Assembly (NCBI GenBank): GCA_964514055.1
Contig: CAZEPB010000005.1
Location: forward strand, 15,982 to 79,981
Length of the DNA: 64,000 nucleotides
Reading direction: 5' to 3'
Source: SG8-32-3 sp964514055
GTDB taxonomy: Archaea; Thermoproteota; Bathyarchaeia; Bathyarchaeales; Bathycorpusculaceae
Below are positions 16,933 to 25,754 of the stretch, piece after piece (the first letter of the stretch is position 1; every line of letters starts with the position of its first letter). The notes under the pieces are model-generated. The model made no database searches. It was given only the letters and a program-made list of their open reading frames with translations, and was not told the origin of the DNA. The position numbers and the translations under genes were made by a program.

Positions 16933-17253
16933 TCAAAAGAGGGTTTGGACAAAGCGTTTGATATTTGTCTTCGACTTCAGAATAACGTTAAGAGTGCTTT
17001 TACCTTTGTCGGACAAGGTGTACAATCTTTTTTTTCTTGCCCATTCGCCGTTTATTAATCCTTTCCGTTCCAGTGAGTATAAAAGGGCATAGACAGTCCC
17101 AGAACTGACGAGGATGTCAAACTTGTTGTGTACGATTCCTATAATGTCGTAGCCGCTCAAAGGCTCCTTTTTTTTGAGTTCAGACAGAATGATTATGTCT
17201 AGAAAATGCCTGATTATTCTTTCGTATAGTTTTTTTAGAATCTTGTTTTCCAT
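16933..17253 (-). CDS. PadR-family transcriptional regulator
   Basis: 106 residues of winged-helix PadR type. LSGYDII (~32-38) belongs to the first helices, GTVYALLYSLERKGLI (~52-67) is the recognition helix region, and YTLSDKGKS (~82-90) is the wing end. There is only a short C-terminal helix, so it is the compact PadR form. It is the last gene of the wHTH-MinD-PadR set, 21 nt after the MinD gene. Its effector and targets are unknown. Confidence 0.85.
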   Translation of the reverse strand: MENKILKKLYERIIRHFLDIIILSELKKKEPLSGYDIIGIVHNKFDILVSSGTVYALLYSLERKGLINGEWARKKRLYTLSDKGKSTLNVILKSKTNIKRFVQTLF

Positions 17254-17274
17254 AATTTTTCATCTCCCAACCGT

Positions 17275-18069
17275 TTAAATGTAGTTTTCAAGTTTTTCTA
17301 CAATCGCCTCCAAGTTCACTACGAAAGGATGGCTGAGCTTCTCAACCGCTAAAAGCGAAGTCCTTTCGGTCTGAAGCACATCACAATAGCAGGGAATTGC
17401 TCCTATTACAGGATGCTTCAGGACGCTCTCAACCTCTTGGATGGTTGCTTTCTCTTTTTCGCTTGACGTAATCCGCGTCTCAGGAGAAAATTTGTTGATT
17501 AGAACAACCGTTTTCTTTGCTAAGGCATCGTATAAGTCTGATAGCATGTTTTGTGTACCGTCAATATCCAATGAATCTAAGGTTGTTATTATGACGGAAA
17601 TGTCAGAACTGACTGCAGCGTTGATTGATGAATATTGAATGCCTGGGCTCGTGTCGAAGATGCAGCAATCTATGTTCATGTCATCGAAGAGGGATGAGAG
17701 CAATGAAAAAAGCTTCTTTACAGCGGTCACTTCCCACGCGCGGCTTTTGTCCATTATGTTTCGAATGGCATCTATTGCTGGGTTCAGCAGTCCCAGAAAG
17801 AACTTTCCTTTAAGATTGTACTTCTCAGTTACATCTATCAGAACGTCCTCTGCATCACACTTTCCGTGAAGAAAATCGTTCAACCAGCACTTTATAGGAA
17901 CTTTAATTGCCTTTGAAAACACTTTTGCCAAACTCGGAGCGCGGAAATCGAGGTCTAAAAGCGCAACATTAAACCCTTTACGGGCTAGAATTACTGCCAA
18001 ATTCGCTGCAATTATGGTTTTTCCAGTTCCACCGCGTGACGAGTGAATAGATATGGCTTTTGCTTTCAT
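17275..18069 (-). CDS. MinD/ParA-like ATPase
   Basis: 264 residues. The deviant Walker A motif SSRGGTGKT (~10-18) has the signature Lys neighbourhood, followed by LLDLDFRAPS and the DTSPG motif, as in the ParA/MinD/FleN group. These ATPases dimerise on ATP and position proteins on DNA or membrane. The last residues are only weakly amphipathic, so membrane targeting is not evident. Its start overlaps the stop of the upstream DNA-binding protein gene by 4 nt, suggesting that protein is its partner or adaptor. Confidence 0.85.
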   Translation of the reverse strand: MKAKAISIHSSRGGTGKTIIAANLAVILARKGFNVALLDLDFRAPSLAKVFSKAIKVPIKCWLNDFLHGKCDAEDVLIDVTEKYNLKGKFFLGLLNPAIDAIRNIMDKSRAWEVTAVKKLFSLLSSLFDDMNIDCCIFDTSPGIQYSSINAAVSSDISVIITTLDSLDIDGTQNMLSDLYDALAKKTVVLINKFSPETRITSSEKEKATIQEVESVLKHPVIGAIPCYCDVLQTERTSLLAVEKLSHPFVVNLEAIVEKLENYI

Positions 18070-18494
18070 TTTCTTATCTCCAATGGAGGCTCGATGTAGA
18101 AATAAACGCCTCGACCTTCTCGAGTTTTCTTCAGATAACCCATTCTTACTAATTGGTTCGCTGATGAGCTTTCCACCGCTCTCAATCTATTCGTCTCTTT
18201 CGCGATTTCTTCAGCCGTTGCCTTCTCTAGCTTGTAAAGAGCCATTACAGTCTTCCTTAATGACATGGGTAAAGACAGTAACGTCATTGCGTCTGGTTCA
18301 AGCCTAAGTGGGGCTTCGGAAAGGGTCTTGTCGAGATTCGCTCGAAGTAACTCCTTCTGTGTCTTCAATATTTTCTTATTTAAAGCGATTATTGATTCGA
18401 GGTTTCTGTTAATCACGTTGAGCGCTTCGACTAGTTTGCCCAGCAAAGGTTCAAGTTTTGAATTGATTTGCTCTTGCTTCTCCATGTTCAACAC
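18066..18494 (-). CDS. Winged-helix DNA-binding protein with N-terminal coiled coil
   Basis: 142 residues. The first ~60 form a coiled coil (heptads through NRNLESIIALNKKILKTQ); residues ~75-140 look like a winged helix (MSLRKTVMALYKLEKA, TAEEIAKETN, then LVRMGYLKKTREGRGVYFY). It is coupled to the MinD gene. A 24-bp palindrome overlaps its promoter, as expected for autoregulation. An internal ATG at 18485 is an alternative start that would suit a leaderless transcript. A ParB-like adaptor role for the MinD ATPase is inference. Confidence 0.8.
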   Translation of the reverse strand: MLNMEKQEQINSKLEPLLGKLVEALNVINRNLESIIALNKKILKTQKELLRANLDKTLSEAPLRLEPDAMTLLSLPMSLRKTVMALYKLEKATAEEIAKETNRLRAVESSSANQLVRMGYLKKTREGRGVYFYIEPPLEIRK

Positions 18495-18502
18495 GTAAAA
18501 GT

Positions 18503-18526
18503 GTATTATTGTATATACAATAATAC
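18503..18526. promoter_or_regulatory. Perfect 24-bp palindrome over the promoter
   Basis: The half-site GTATTATTGTAT is followed directly by its exact reverse complement. The centre (TATA at the dyad) lies about 20 bp before the ATG at 18494 on the minus strand, where a TATA box would be. It is a strong candidate operator for the wHTH protein, and it may also influence the divergent gene at 18630. Confidence 0.75.
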
Positions 18527-18629
18527 TTCAGATATAAGACTTTCGACTCTACGTCTAAATCCACACTACTGGATTCTCTGATAAGCACAGCATTATTAAA
18601 AAGGATGTACACAGAATCTTCTGAGGAAA

Positions 18630-19643
18630 ATGTGCGGCAAAATCAATGTAGATGCATTGTATCGGAGAATTCTGGAGGACAACGGAGGAGCAGTAGCGGA
18701 TGAAGCTAGAAAAATACTACTCGAAGATCCCGCGTTAAAGGATTTGTGGCAACCTCTTGAGTTCGTATCAAAGAATTGGCGTGATTTAACGCCAGCTTTG
18801 ACGAGTCTTTCTTGTGAGGCGGTTGGAGGACGACCAGACGAAACACACGACGTGGCGTTAGCTATGTGCCTACTGCACCTCAGCTTTTATGTATGGGATG
18901 ATATGCTTGATAACGCTCAATCAAAGGCATTTAAGCCTACACTTTTTGGGAAGTTCGGAGGAGACACAGTCCTGGTTATCGGAGGACTTGCGTCAGCCAA
19001 AGCATTCTTAATTCTTAACGACATGAACATGGATAAAGGCAAACGTCAAAGGGTCAACAAGTTGATCTGGGACCTTTTGACCAAGATGGCTAAAGCTGAA
19101 ATAGCTACTTCAAAAGGCGGGTTCACGAAAAAATATTCCCACATAGAGAAAAAATGGAAAATTAAGACGGAAGCTGTAGCTACAGAAACATGTTTAAGAA
19201 TTGGGGCTATCGTTGGAAATGGTTCTGAAGACGAAATTGATCATCTAGCAAAATACGGATTTTACCTCGGCGTAATTCTAGCATTATGGAACGATTTTCG
19301 TGTATCTGTTAATCTAACGTTAGAACTTGCTGAAAAAGTAAGAACCGGAAAACTACCTTACATCTTATCATGGGCTTGTAGCAGGTCTGGAAAACTTCGG
19401 AGAAAAATCAAAGAATTAACAGAAACAAATGAAATTAAACAAGTACTCATAAAAGAGGTTGTAGAAGAGGTTTTGGCAACAAAGGCTTTAGACAACACGT
19501 TGAGAAATATTAAAAGATATACAAAGAATGCAAAAGATGAACTTGGATATTTGAAAAAGAATAACGCTACTCAAACACTGGAAACTTTAATGGGTTTTCA
19601 ACCCAGACTTTTCATGGAAAGTCTTTCAACAGCCCATGTTTAG
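18630..19643 (+). CDS. Polyprenyl-synthetase-like protein with degenerate second metal site
   Basis: 337 residues. The region LSCEAVGG, then HLSFYVWDDMLDNA (DDxxD at ~90-94), aligns with the first Asp-rich motif of trans-isoprenyl diphosphate synthases. The two Arg that usually follow are missing (SKAFKPT). The second DDxxD is NDFRV (~220), losing most ligands. KT of the FKT motif is present. It may be a non-elongating paralog, a terpene-synthase-like enzyme or a regulatory subunit. GAGGA lies just before the ATG. It is divergent from the MinD operon and precedes a transporter gene. Confidence 0.7.
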   Translation: MCGKINVDALYRRILEDNGGAVADEARKILLEDPALKDLWQPLEFVSKNWRDLTPALTSLSCEAVGGRPDETHDVALAMCLLHLSFYVWDDMLDNAQSKAFKPTLFGKFGGDTVLVIGGLASAKAFLILNDMNMDKGKRQRVNKLIWDLLTKMAKAEIATSKGGFTKKYSHIEKKWKIKTEAVATETCLRIGAIVGNGSEDEIDHLAKYGFYLGVILALWNDFRVSVNLTLELAEKVRTGKLPYILSWACSRSGKLRRKIKELTETNEIKQVLIKEVVEEVLATKALDNTLRNIKRYTKNAKDELGYLKKNNATQTLETLMGFQPRLFMESLSTAHV

Positions 19644-19647
19644 AAAG

Positions 19648-19869
19648 CTAGTTGTACTCAGGCCATTTCTGCTCGGGTCCTACTGAAAGCAGCACAGACG
19701 TTACTGTGGCTAGGTAGATAGCTGGGATTTTGGCTTTTCTGCAAATTTTTATGAGTAAATTTCTGTCTTTTTTTTCAACCGCTTCTTGTACTTTTGAAGA
19801 GAATTCAGGAGCAGTCAGAGTCTGGAGATGGAAAGACACATCAGCTATTCTTTCTTTAAGAGTTTTCAT
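19648..19869 (-). CDS. Small conserved-looking helical protein
   Basis: 73 residues, convergent with the polyprenyl-synthetase-like gene, 4 nt away. It is helical with Leu repeats and a distinctive end: LLIKICRKAKIPAIYL and SVGPEQKWPEY. The strongly patterned C-terminus suggests a conserved family, but I cannot name a function. No Cys pairs and no membrane segment are present. Confidence 0.55.
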   Translation of the reverse strand: MKTLKERIADVSFHLQTLTAPEFSSKVQEAVEKKDRNLLIKICRKAKIPAIYLATVTSVLLSVGPEQKWPEYN

Positions 19870-19940
19870 AGTTCTATGTGATACTTTCGTTTTTCTTTTA
19901 AGTCTTTCCTGAAAAGATTTATGAACGAAATACCAAATAC

Positions 19941-21170
19941 ATGCGTTTGATTTGTACTATGAGCATATTAAAAAATGGCATTCAAATTACAAAGCGCGGT
20001 TATCTGTTAAGCACATTGCTTTTATTCTTTTTTCTAACGTTACATCTTGTTTTTTCATCTCTTGTTCTGGAGCGCCTCATTCCAACTTCTAGTTATCGCC
20101 TAACAATACAAGCATCATTAAATTTTGTTATTGCAATCGCATTAATATTATGCAGTTTTTTTGTTGATAGAATAAATAAGGAAGTTCTCATTTATACAAG
20201 TTCTACTGCAATAATTTTAATGACTGCTTTCCTTCTTTTTGCTCCATTTGATTTCAAAATTGCGGTCCTTTTCATGAGTGGAGTATTCTTCAGCATGGAG
20301 CTTTTGGGGACTCTCACATATGTCTGGAAACTAACGGTTCCTGAAGAAAGAGGCAGAATTTCAGGATTCATTGGCTTTGTGGCTTTACCCCTTAATTTTA
20401 TCGTAGCATATCTGATAGCGCCAAGTCTAGATTTTCTCGGGATAATTACGTTAAGCATTATTGGCAGTTTAGGAATAATTGTGATTGTCTTGTTAAAGCC
20501 TAAAGAAGAGATGTTGACAGCAAAGAAGAATACAGAAGAAAATTATTTTGAAAAAAGAACGGTTCTTCTATACTCAATTCCATGGATAATTTTTTCTTTA
20601 GTAAATGTGACATTGGCAAAGAACGCGTCATTGAGTATCTCACAGCAAGTGTCATCTTCTTTCTACCTGTTTCTAATCGGGTTGCAGTTCATAGGCGTAA
20701 TTTTTGGAGCCATAATTGGAGGAACAATAGCAGATATATTTGGACGAAGGCAATCCTTGGCTTTGAGTCTCACATTATACGGAACTAGCGCCGCTCTTGT
20801 TGGAATATTCACAAGCAGTGAGTTGCTTTCTTTAGTTTACGTCATAAATGGCTTAGGTTGGGGTATTCTTTTAACACTTTATATTTTTGTTGTTTGGAGC
20901 GATTTAGCCAACAAGGACAACTGCGCAAAAATGTATACAATTGGAATAGCAACTTACTACCTAACCGTAGGCATTGGGTCTCTCGTGCAAATTTCGATGC
21001 CAATATTCATTAGTTCTCTTATGACTTGCTTGCTAGTTTTTCTTTCAAACATACCAATAGTGTTGGCTCCCGAACTGTTGTCCCCATATTTTCGCGAAAG
21101 AATGAGAATGAGACGACACGTCAACACCGTCAAGAAAATCGGCAAGCAATCAAAAAATCAAGGAAAATAA
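19941..21170 (+). CDS. Major facilitator superfamily transporter
   Basis: About 409 residues with roughly 12 hydrophobic helices. GGTIADIFGRRQ, after the central cytoplasmic loop, is the MFS A-like motif (GxxaDrxGRR) between helices 7 and 8 or 2 and 3 of the second half, and PEERGRISG is the equivalent loop in the first half. The first residues (MRLICTMSILKN) may not all be translated; an internal ATG at 19959 is an alternative. The substrate is unknown. The 3' end overlaps the AsnA-like gene on the other strand by 13 bp. Confidence 0.85.
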   Translation: MRLICTMSILKNGIQITKRGYLLSTLLLFFFLTLHLVFSSLVLERLIPTSSYRLTIQASLNFVIAIALILCSFFVDRINKEVLIYTSSTAIILMTAFLLFAPFDFKIAVLFMSGVFFSMELLGTLTYVWKLTVPEERGRISGFIGFVALPLNFIVAYLIAPSLDFLGIITLSIIGSLGIIVIVLLKPKEEMLTAKKNTEENYFEKRTVLLYSIPWIIFSLVNVTLAKNASLSISQQVSSSFYLFLIGLQFIGVIFGAIIGGTIADIFGRRQSLALSLTLYGTSAALVGIFTSSELLSLVYVINGLGWGILLTLYIFVVWSDLANKDNCAKMYTIGIATYYLTVGIGSLVQISMPIFISSLMTCLLVFLSNIPIVLAPELLSPYFRERMRMRRHVNTVKKIGKQSKNQGK

Positions 21171-22099
21171 CTACCATAAAGCCTTGGAAATGCCGTCGCT
21201 CCCTTAATGTACTCAAGTTTACATATCCATTGGATAAACCTCTCAAGTCCTATGGCAAATCCTGATCGGGGAAAGGAAGTGCTATCAATCAAACTCAAGT
21301 ACCATGCTTGATCTTCAAAGTGTATGTCCTCCTCTGCCATTCTTTTGGAAATGACTTTCTTTTCTGTTAACATTTGCAAACAACTGCTAATCTCTCCGTA
21401 TCCTTCTGGAGCCAGCATGTCTGCGGACAAAGTTAATTCCGGCTTTTCAGGGTTTGACTTATGGAATAATGTTTCTACATCGACTGGAAAGTTGGTTATG
21501 AAGAATGGTTGGTTAAACTTGAGGCTAAGGTGATTTTCTAGTTCCCAGTCTATTTTTTGTCCCCAAAATAGATTGAATCCTTCTCTTTGCAACTTATCGA
21601 TGACCTCGTCGTACGTTAGTTGAGGAAATGGGGTTCTTATTTTTGCGAGGTCACTGATATTGCGTTTTAAACACTTCAACTCTTCTGTGGTTTCTTTCGA
21701 CAATTCATAACAGATGTGGGTCACCAACTTCTCTTGTACTTCAATTATTGTATCTAAGTCACATTGTTGGGCTACTTCTATACGCCAGTATTCGGATAAG
21801 TGCCGTTGAGTCTTTGCCTTTTCAGCTCTGAAGGTGGGGGCAATCGTGTAGACTTTTCCCAGACTTGCTACAAATGCGTTGGTGTATGGTTGAAGCCCTT
21901 GGGCAAGGTAAGCTTTTTTGTCGTAGTATTTTACTTCAAAGTGGGTTGGCCAGTCTCCTACTGCAGGAATTATGGTTGGTCCTTGAACCTCGGTGTAATT
22001 GTGTTGATTGAGCCAGCATCTGGCCGCGTTGAGTATCGTTGATCTGATTTTCAGTATCGCAATGTTTTTTTCGTTCTGAATGTTATGGATGTCGAACAT
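21158..22099 (-). CDS. AsnRS-like asparagine synthetase (catalytic core only)
   Basis: 313 residues of class II aminoacyl-tRNA-synthetase fold. Motif 2 is FRAEKAKTQRHLSEYW and motif 3 is GFAIGLERF. The N-terminal OB-fold anticodon-binding domain of asparaginyl-tRNA synthetase (about 100 residues) is absent. Such core-only AsnRS relatives are known in archaea (for example in Pyrococcus) as asparagine synthetases that make Asn from Asp, ATP and ammonia, so this is the likeliest job. The 3' end overlaps the MFS gene. Confidence 0.83.
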   Translation of the reverse strand: MFDIHNIQNEKNIAILKIRSTILNAARCWLNQHNYTEVQGPTIIPAVGDWPTHFEVKYYDKKAYLAQGLQPYTNAFVASLGKVYTIAPTFRAEKAKTQRHLSEYWRIEVAQQCDLDTIIEVQEKLVTHICYELSKETTEELKCLKRNISDLAKIRTPFPQLTYDEVIDKLQREGFNLFWGQKIDWELENHLSLKFNQPFFITNFPVDVETLFHKSNPEKPELTLSADMLAPEGYGEISSCLQMLTEKKVISKRMAEEDIHFEDQAWYLSLIDSTSFPRSGFAIGLERFIQWICKLEYIKGATAFPRLYGSYFP

Positions 22100-22316
22100 G
22101 GATTATTCCCGAACGTGAATAGGTGTTGTGCATTAATTAATTTCATTATTGTGGTGATAAATTTGCAAGGGCGTCTTTCAAATTCTGGGGATTAGGTTCG
22201 CTGAGTTTGGCGTCTGAAATATCTCTGTTGTTTGTATTCTGATTCTGAACATAGGAGATTGAGCGTTATTATTTCATCTTCACAGTAAATATATGCTTGA
22301 TTGCAGGTTTTTTATT

Positions 22317-22856
22317 TTGGCGAGAGCTATTTTGGCAGATGAACAAGAATGCATGGCGAACATCGGCACGATATTTCACAACTTGCTTTTTGCATATCAG
22401 AAGAGCCTGAAAGACATTCTTAATTCAGGATCAGAAATTTTCGTAGATCCAGTCATCAATCTGCTGCTTCAAATCGAAGAGGAAGAAGAATTTAAACTGG
22501 CCAACAACAAGACTCTGGAAGAAGCTCTTCAGAACTTCGCGGATTTCCTTGTCAAAGCTAAAGTCGTGAGAGCAAGCAGTTTCGAAAAGATGGGAGACGA
22601 AAAATACATTTTCAGAGTTGAAGGATGCGTTTGGGCGAATCATGTCCATAAAATGTTAGATCCGAAAGACATAGTCTGCCCTTATGGTTTGGTAGCCATA
22701 GCTTTGTACAAGAAGTTCACTGGAAACAAGGTAAACGACCGAGAATCTAGGCACTACTCAAACGGAAGCGAAACAACTCTAGAACCTCTGGCAACGATGA
22801 CTATGAATGTGTTCATCAAGAAAGGCAGGGTCGAGAAGTCTCATCATCGACTCTGA
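22317..22856 (+). CDS. Protein of unknown function with CPYG motif
   Basis: About 179 residues from TTG 22317. A TATA-like TAAATATATG at 22286-22295 places a leaderless transcript near this codon; a longer frame begins at ATG 22293 and an internal ATG lies at 22353. The first ~110 residues are helical. The C-terminal part has VEGCVWANHVHKML and then DIVCPYGLVAIAL, a Cys/His arrangement resembling V4R-type small-ligand domains. The resemblance is weak and I assign no function. Confidence 0.5.
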   Translation: MARAILADEQECMANIGTIFHNLLFAYQKSLKDILNSGSEIFVDPVINLLLQIEEEEEFKLANNKTLEEALQNFADFLVKAKVVRASSFEKMGDEKYIFRVEGCVWANHVHKMLDPKDIVCPYGLVAIALYKKFTGNKVNDRESRHYSNGSETTLEPLATMTMNVFIKKGRVEKSHHRL

Positions 22857-22966
22857 TCCCATGCTGCTGAATTACTTCGCTCTTAAAAATTGAAAATGTG
22901 CTTTTTGTCGTCTAAAGAGCTTTGTAGCGTCTTGTTTTGCCACGTTTTTGTGCGTGTTTATTGGCT

Positions 22967-23250
22967 GTGACTTTGACTGAAGCCGTCAGCTTCAAAAAGC
23001 TGTTGCAGAAGGGTAACAGGGTTCAAGTGCCCAAGCCCGTCGCGTTCGGTTCAAGCTGGAAACCAGCCAAGTTCTAAGGGTGATGGTCTGCCCAGTGGAT
23101 GTGCGGATGAGTTGGGAAACCTTCTGTGGAAAAATGGATAAGAGCGGACGCATAACCATACCCAAACTGACGCTCAGACTACTGCAAAGCAAAGCACAAC
23201 AACAAAACCTAACAGGCCTATTTATTGAAGTGACACTTGAACCAGCTTAA
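22967..23250 (+). pseudogene. Frameshifted double-AbrB-domain gene
   Basis: From GTG 22967 the frame reads VSFKKLLQKGNRVQVPKPV, an AbrB first half. One base later (near 23040) the downstream frame reads RVRFKLETSQVLRV and then KMDKSGRITIPKLTL, a second AbrB-like hairpin, ending at a TAA at 23248. The two halves fit one ~94-residue protein if one base were added, so this is a frameshifted gene or a sequencing error. Its original role would be DNA binding. Confidence 0.65.
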
Positions 23251-23302
23251 AAGTTGATGAATGTTTGGGGCTGAGTAAGTTAGATTGCCGTTCCATTGGC
23301 CG

Positions 23303-24016
23303 TCAGGAAATTTTTCCCTTGAATATAACTGTCAAACCATTATTGTGTAAATAGTTATAAACTCTCAAATCTCTTCGATTTCTAGTATAATTCGAGATAG
23401 CAGCCATAACTTCTGGGAAAGAGATTATGTCATGTAATGTAATGACCCCACCTATTTTGACATAAGGTTCGTATTTTTGAAGCTCTTTCAATGTATGTTC
23501 AAACATATGCGAAGTATCAATAAACAAATGGTCAATACTCTTGTCCCATTTTACTTTTAGGTCGTCTCCTTGAGTGAAGTTCCAGCAGTCAGCTAGACCC
23601 AAGTTAGTAATAAGGTTCCGAGCCTCTATACATGGATTTATATCGATGCTATACACCCTACCGCCAATCTGATGAGCAGCTTGTAGCAGAGCAACAGTTG
23701 ACTCTCCCTCAGCAGTTCCTAACTCTAATATATTCTTCAAATCGAATTCAACACTAAGCATGTGAAGTGTAGCTAAATGCTCCCATATGTCTGACTGCTG
23801 GGTCATAAGTTTCTCTAACGAGTTTGCAGGTTTAAAACGGGATAGGTTTTTATGTTCATAAAGAGCCTTTTCCACACAAACACGAGCCTCGCGTCCAATG
23901 AAAAGTTGTAGAAGTCCATATCTTGCTTCCTTAAGAAGACTGTTCAGACGTGATGATACGTGTTTGTTCCCATGAATCTCTTTATTTTCTTTCATCTTTG
24001 GAGTCAAATCATCCAT
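23303..24016 (-). CDS. Class I SAM-dependent methyltransferase, CmcI/Methyltransf_24-like
   Basis: 237 residues. NILELGTAEGEST (~115-127) is the SAM-binding loop, SIDINP the acidic ligand end of strand 2, and LFIDTSHMFEHTLKEL and GGVITLHDI are typical of the Methyltransf_24/cephalosporin-hydroxylase-like group often found in polysaccharide loci. It likely O-methylates a sugar. It is the 3'-most gene of the minus-strand glycan island. Confidence 0.8.
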   Translation of the reverse strand: MDDLTPKMKENKEIHGNKHVSSRLNSLLKEARYGLLQLFIGREARVCVEKALYEHKNLSRFKPANSLEKLMTQQSDIWEHLATLHMLSVEFDLKNILELGTAEGESTVALLQAAHQIGGRVYSIDINPCIEARNLITNLGLADCWNFTQGDDLKVKWDKSIDHLFIDTSHMFEHTLKELQKYEPYVKIGGVITLHDIISFPEVMAAISNYTRNRRDLRVYNYLHNNGLTVIFKGKIS

Positions 24017-24067
24017 ATTACATAACCTTCTGTAATAATATAGCTATTTTTCTCATTTACCACGTAA

Positions 24068-25747
24068 TTATTCTTCGTTTAGCCTGTTATTTTCAAGCTC
24101 TTTAACAAGAGCTGGGAGAGAATTACGCAAGAATTCCAAAACTTCATGAGGTGGTTCTTCATGAAGTAATTTGTTCAAGGTTTGGCTCAGAAAGAGCGCT
24201 TCACTATTGTCAAGTCGAGATGATTTGATCAGATTAGCTATTTCCGTTCGAAGTTGATCGGTTGGTTCAGAAAGCTCAAGATCTTCAGTGCTGATTTTTA
24301 TGACCCCCAAGCGTAACAATATTGCTAAAATCCCCAATAATCCTATAATTCCAAATAATGCAGGGCCTATTCCAGAGAACCAAGGCAACAAAGCAGTATA
24401 CCAAGGTGGGTTAACCCACTCCATTGTGACAACATTCGAGTCCGATGAGGAAAGAAAAGTTAAGCCATACTTATCCCAGAAAACAGATTCCACACGCAAA
24501 GTGATATTTCCAACATCATTCCGAGTTTCACGATACTCCCAATGCGAAGCATCCGAATTCCATGTAGCATTCAATCCACCAGTAAGAGAAACTGTGCCTG
24601 ACACAACTGGCTGTCCATCAAAATCGCTTACCAACTCGAACCATGCAAACGCCTCCTCGCCAACGGCGGCACTGGTAGCACCAGAATCACAGATCTTGAC
24701 TTGATCAACCACGACAGAAGTGGACAATCCATCCGACGAATTACTGGTTGCCACCGTGTAAGTATAATTACCCACTTGGGCTGGAAGATTAAAAGCAAAC
24801 CTGAAAGTACCAAACGTATCAGTATATGTAGCAATAGTTTTGTTAAGGTAAACTTGAATAGGGGTTATTGCTAAACCATTGTTACCACTCATATCCGACA
24901 CCAACCCACATATCACATATCTGCTATTTGGATCAACTCTGAGTTGGTTTTGGCCTTCGAGTAGGCGAGAAATTTCAGAAGTAAGATACTGGTTGAATAT
25001 CTGAACCGAATATATATAACCAGAAAAGCGGCGTCGACTATTCTCATAATCTGAACCCAAGGTCAAAGCACTGGTTGTTTGTAATGTCTCGGAGTTGCTA
25101 AAAGAACCAGATTTCTTTTGATCATTCAGCCAAAAATCATACCCAAAATCATTAAAGCTGAAAATTGCAGTATAAGTCGTATTGGCAATGATTGGATGCC
25201 AAAGATTCTTTTGGTTGCCACTATGAGTAATGAATTCCACATAAAATCTCGAGGTCTCAGGATGCAAATACATTATTAAGCTACTAGCATTCGGCCATCC
25301 ATCATCATAAAGGTACATCTCAGAATCTGTAACGTTACCATCCCACTTAAAACGAATAAGAACTGTTTTAGAAGAATTCTGTAAACTTGCACTTGCGTTG
25401 ACCCTAATGCTGGTGCTTACACCGTCGAAGCGAACTCCACCGGAGGGTACCCATTCAACATTTTCTGTTGGAAAACAAACCCCATGATTATTATAACCAG
25501 AAGTATCAAATACGATGTTGCCTTTACCTTCTATTAATGGAAAGTAAAGGACAATTCCAGGATAGTCTAAATAGCTTGTGACGTACTGAATGTCCCCTGT
25601 TTGTACTAACTCTGCATAAACGTGTGAGCTATGCATATCAATCTGCATAGCAGAAAATAATAATGCAAAAAGGATCATTGCAGTTGCAATTCTAACTATA
25701 ATTGCAGAGTTGAAAGTTTTCTTGCTTTTAAATTTCATTAAAAGCAT
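24068..25747 (-). CDS. LamG-domain surface protein with membrane anchors
   Basis: About 559 residues from ATG 25747 (ATG 25738 also possible), chosen to avoid overlap with the upstream gene. An N-terminal signal anchor (IIVRIATAMILFALLFSAM) is followed by a LamG/concanavalin-like domain (VLYFPLIEGKG, DTSGYNNHG, GGVRFDG), a carboxypeptidase-regulatory/Ig-like part, a second membrane helix (WFSGIGPALFGIIGLLGILAIL), and a ~100-residue helical cytoplasmic tail. The outside part carries several N-x-S/T sequons. It probably binds sugar at the cell surface. It follows the GT-C gene closely, suggesting joint expression. Confidence 0.75.
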   Translation of the reverse strand: MLLMKFKSKKTFNSAIIVRIATAMILFALLFSAMQIDMHSSHVYAELVQTGDIQYVTSYLDYPGIVLYFPLIEGKGNIVFDTSGYNNHGVCFPTENVEWVPSGGVRFDGVSTSIRVNASASLQNSSKTVLIRFKWDGNVTDSEMYLYDDGWPNASSLIMYLHPETSRFYVEFITHSGNQKNLWHPIIANTTYTAIFSFNDFGYDFWLNDQKKSGSFSNSETLQTTSALTLGSDYENSRRRFSGYIYSVQIFNQYLTSEISRLLEGQNQLRVDPNSRYVICGLVSDMSGNNGLAITPIQVYLNKTIATYTDTFGTFRFAFNLPAQVGNYTYTVATSNSSDGLSTSVVVDQVKICDSGATSAAVGEEAFAWFELVSDFDGQPVVSGTVSLTGGLNATWNSDASHWEYRETRNDVGNITLRVESVFWDKYGLTFLSSSDSNVVTMEWVNPPWYTALLPWFSGIGPALFGIIGLLGILAILLRLGVIKISTEDLELSEPTDQLRTEIANLIKSSRLDNSEALFLSQTLNKLLHEEPPHEVLEFLRNSLPALVKELENNRLNEE

Positions 25748-25754
25748 CCGCAAA

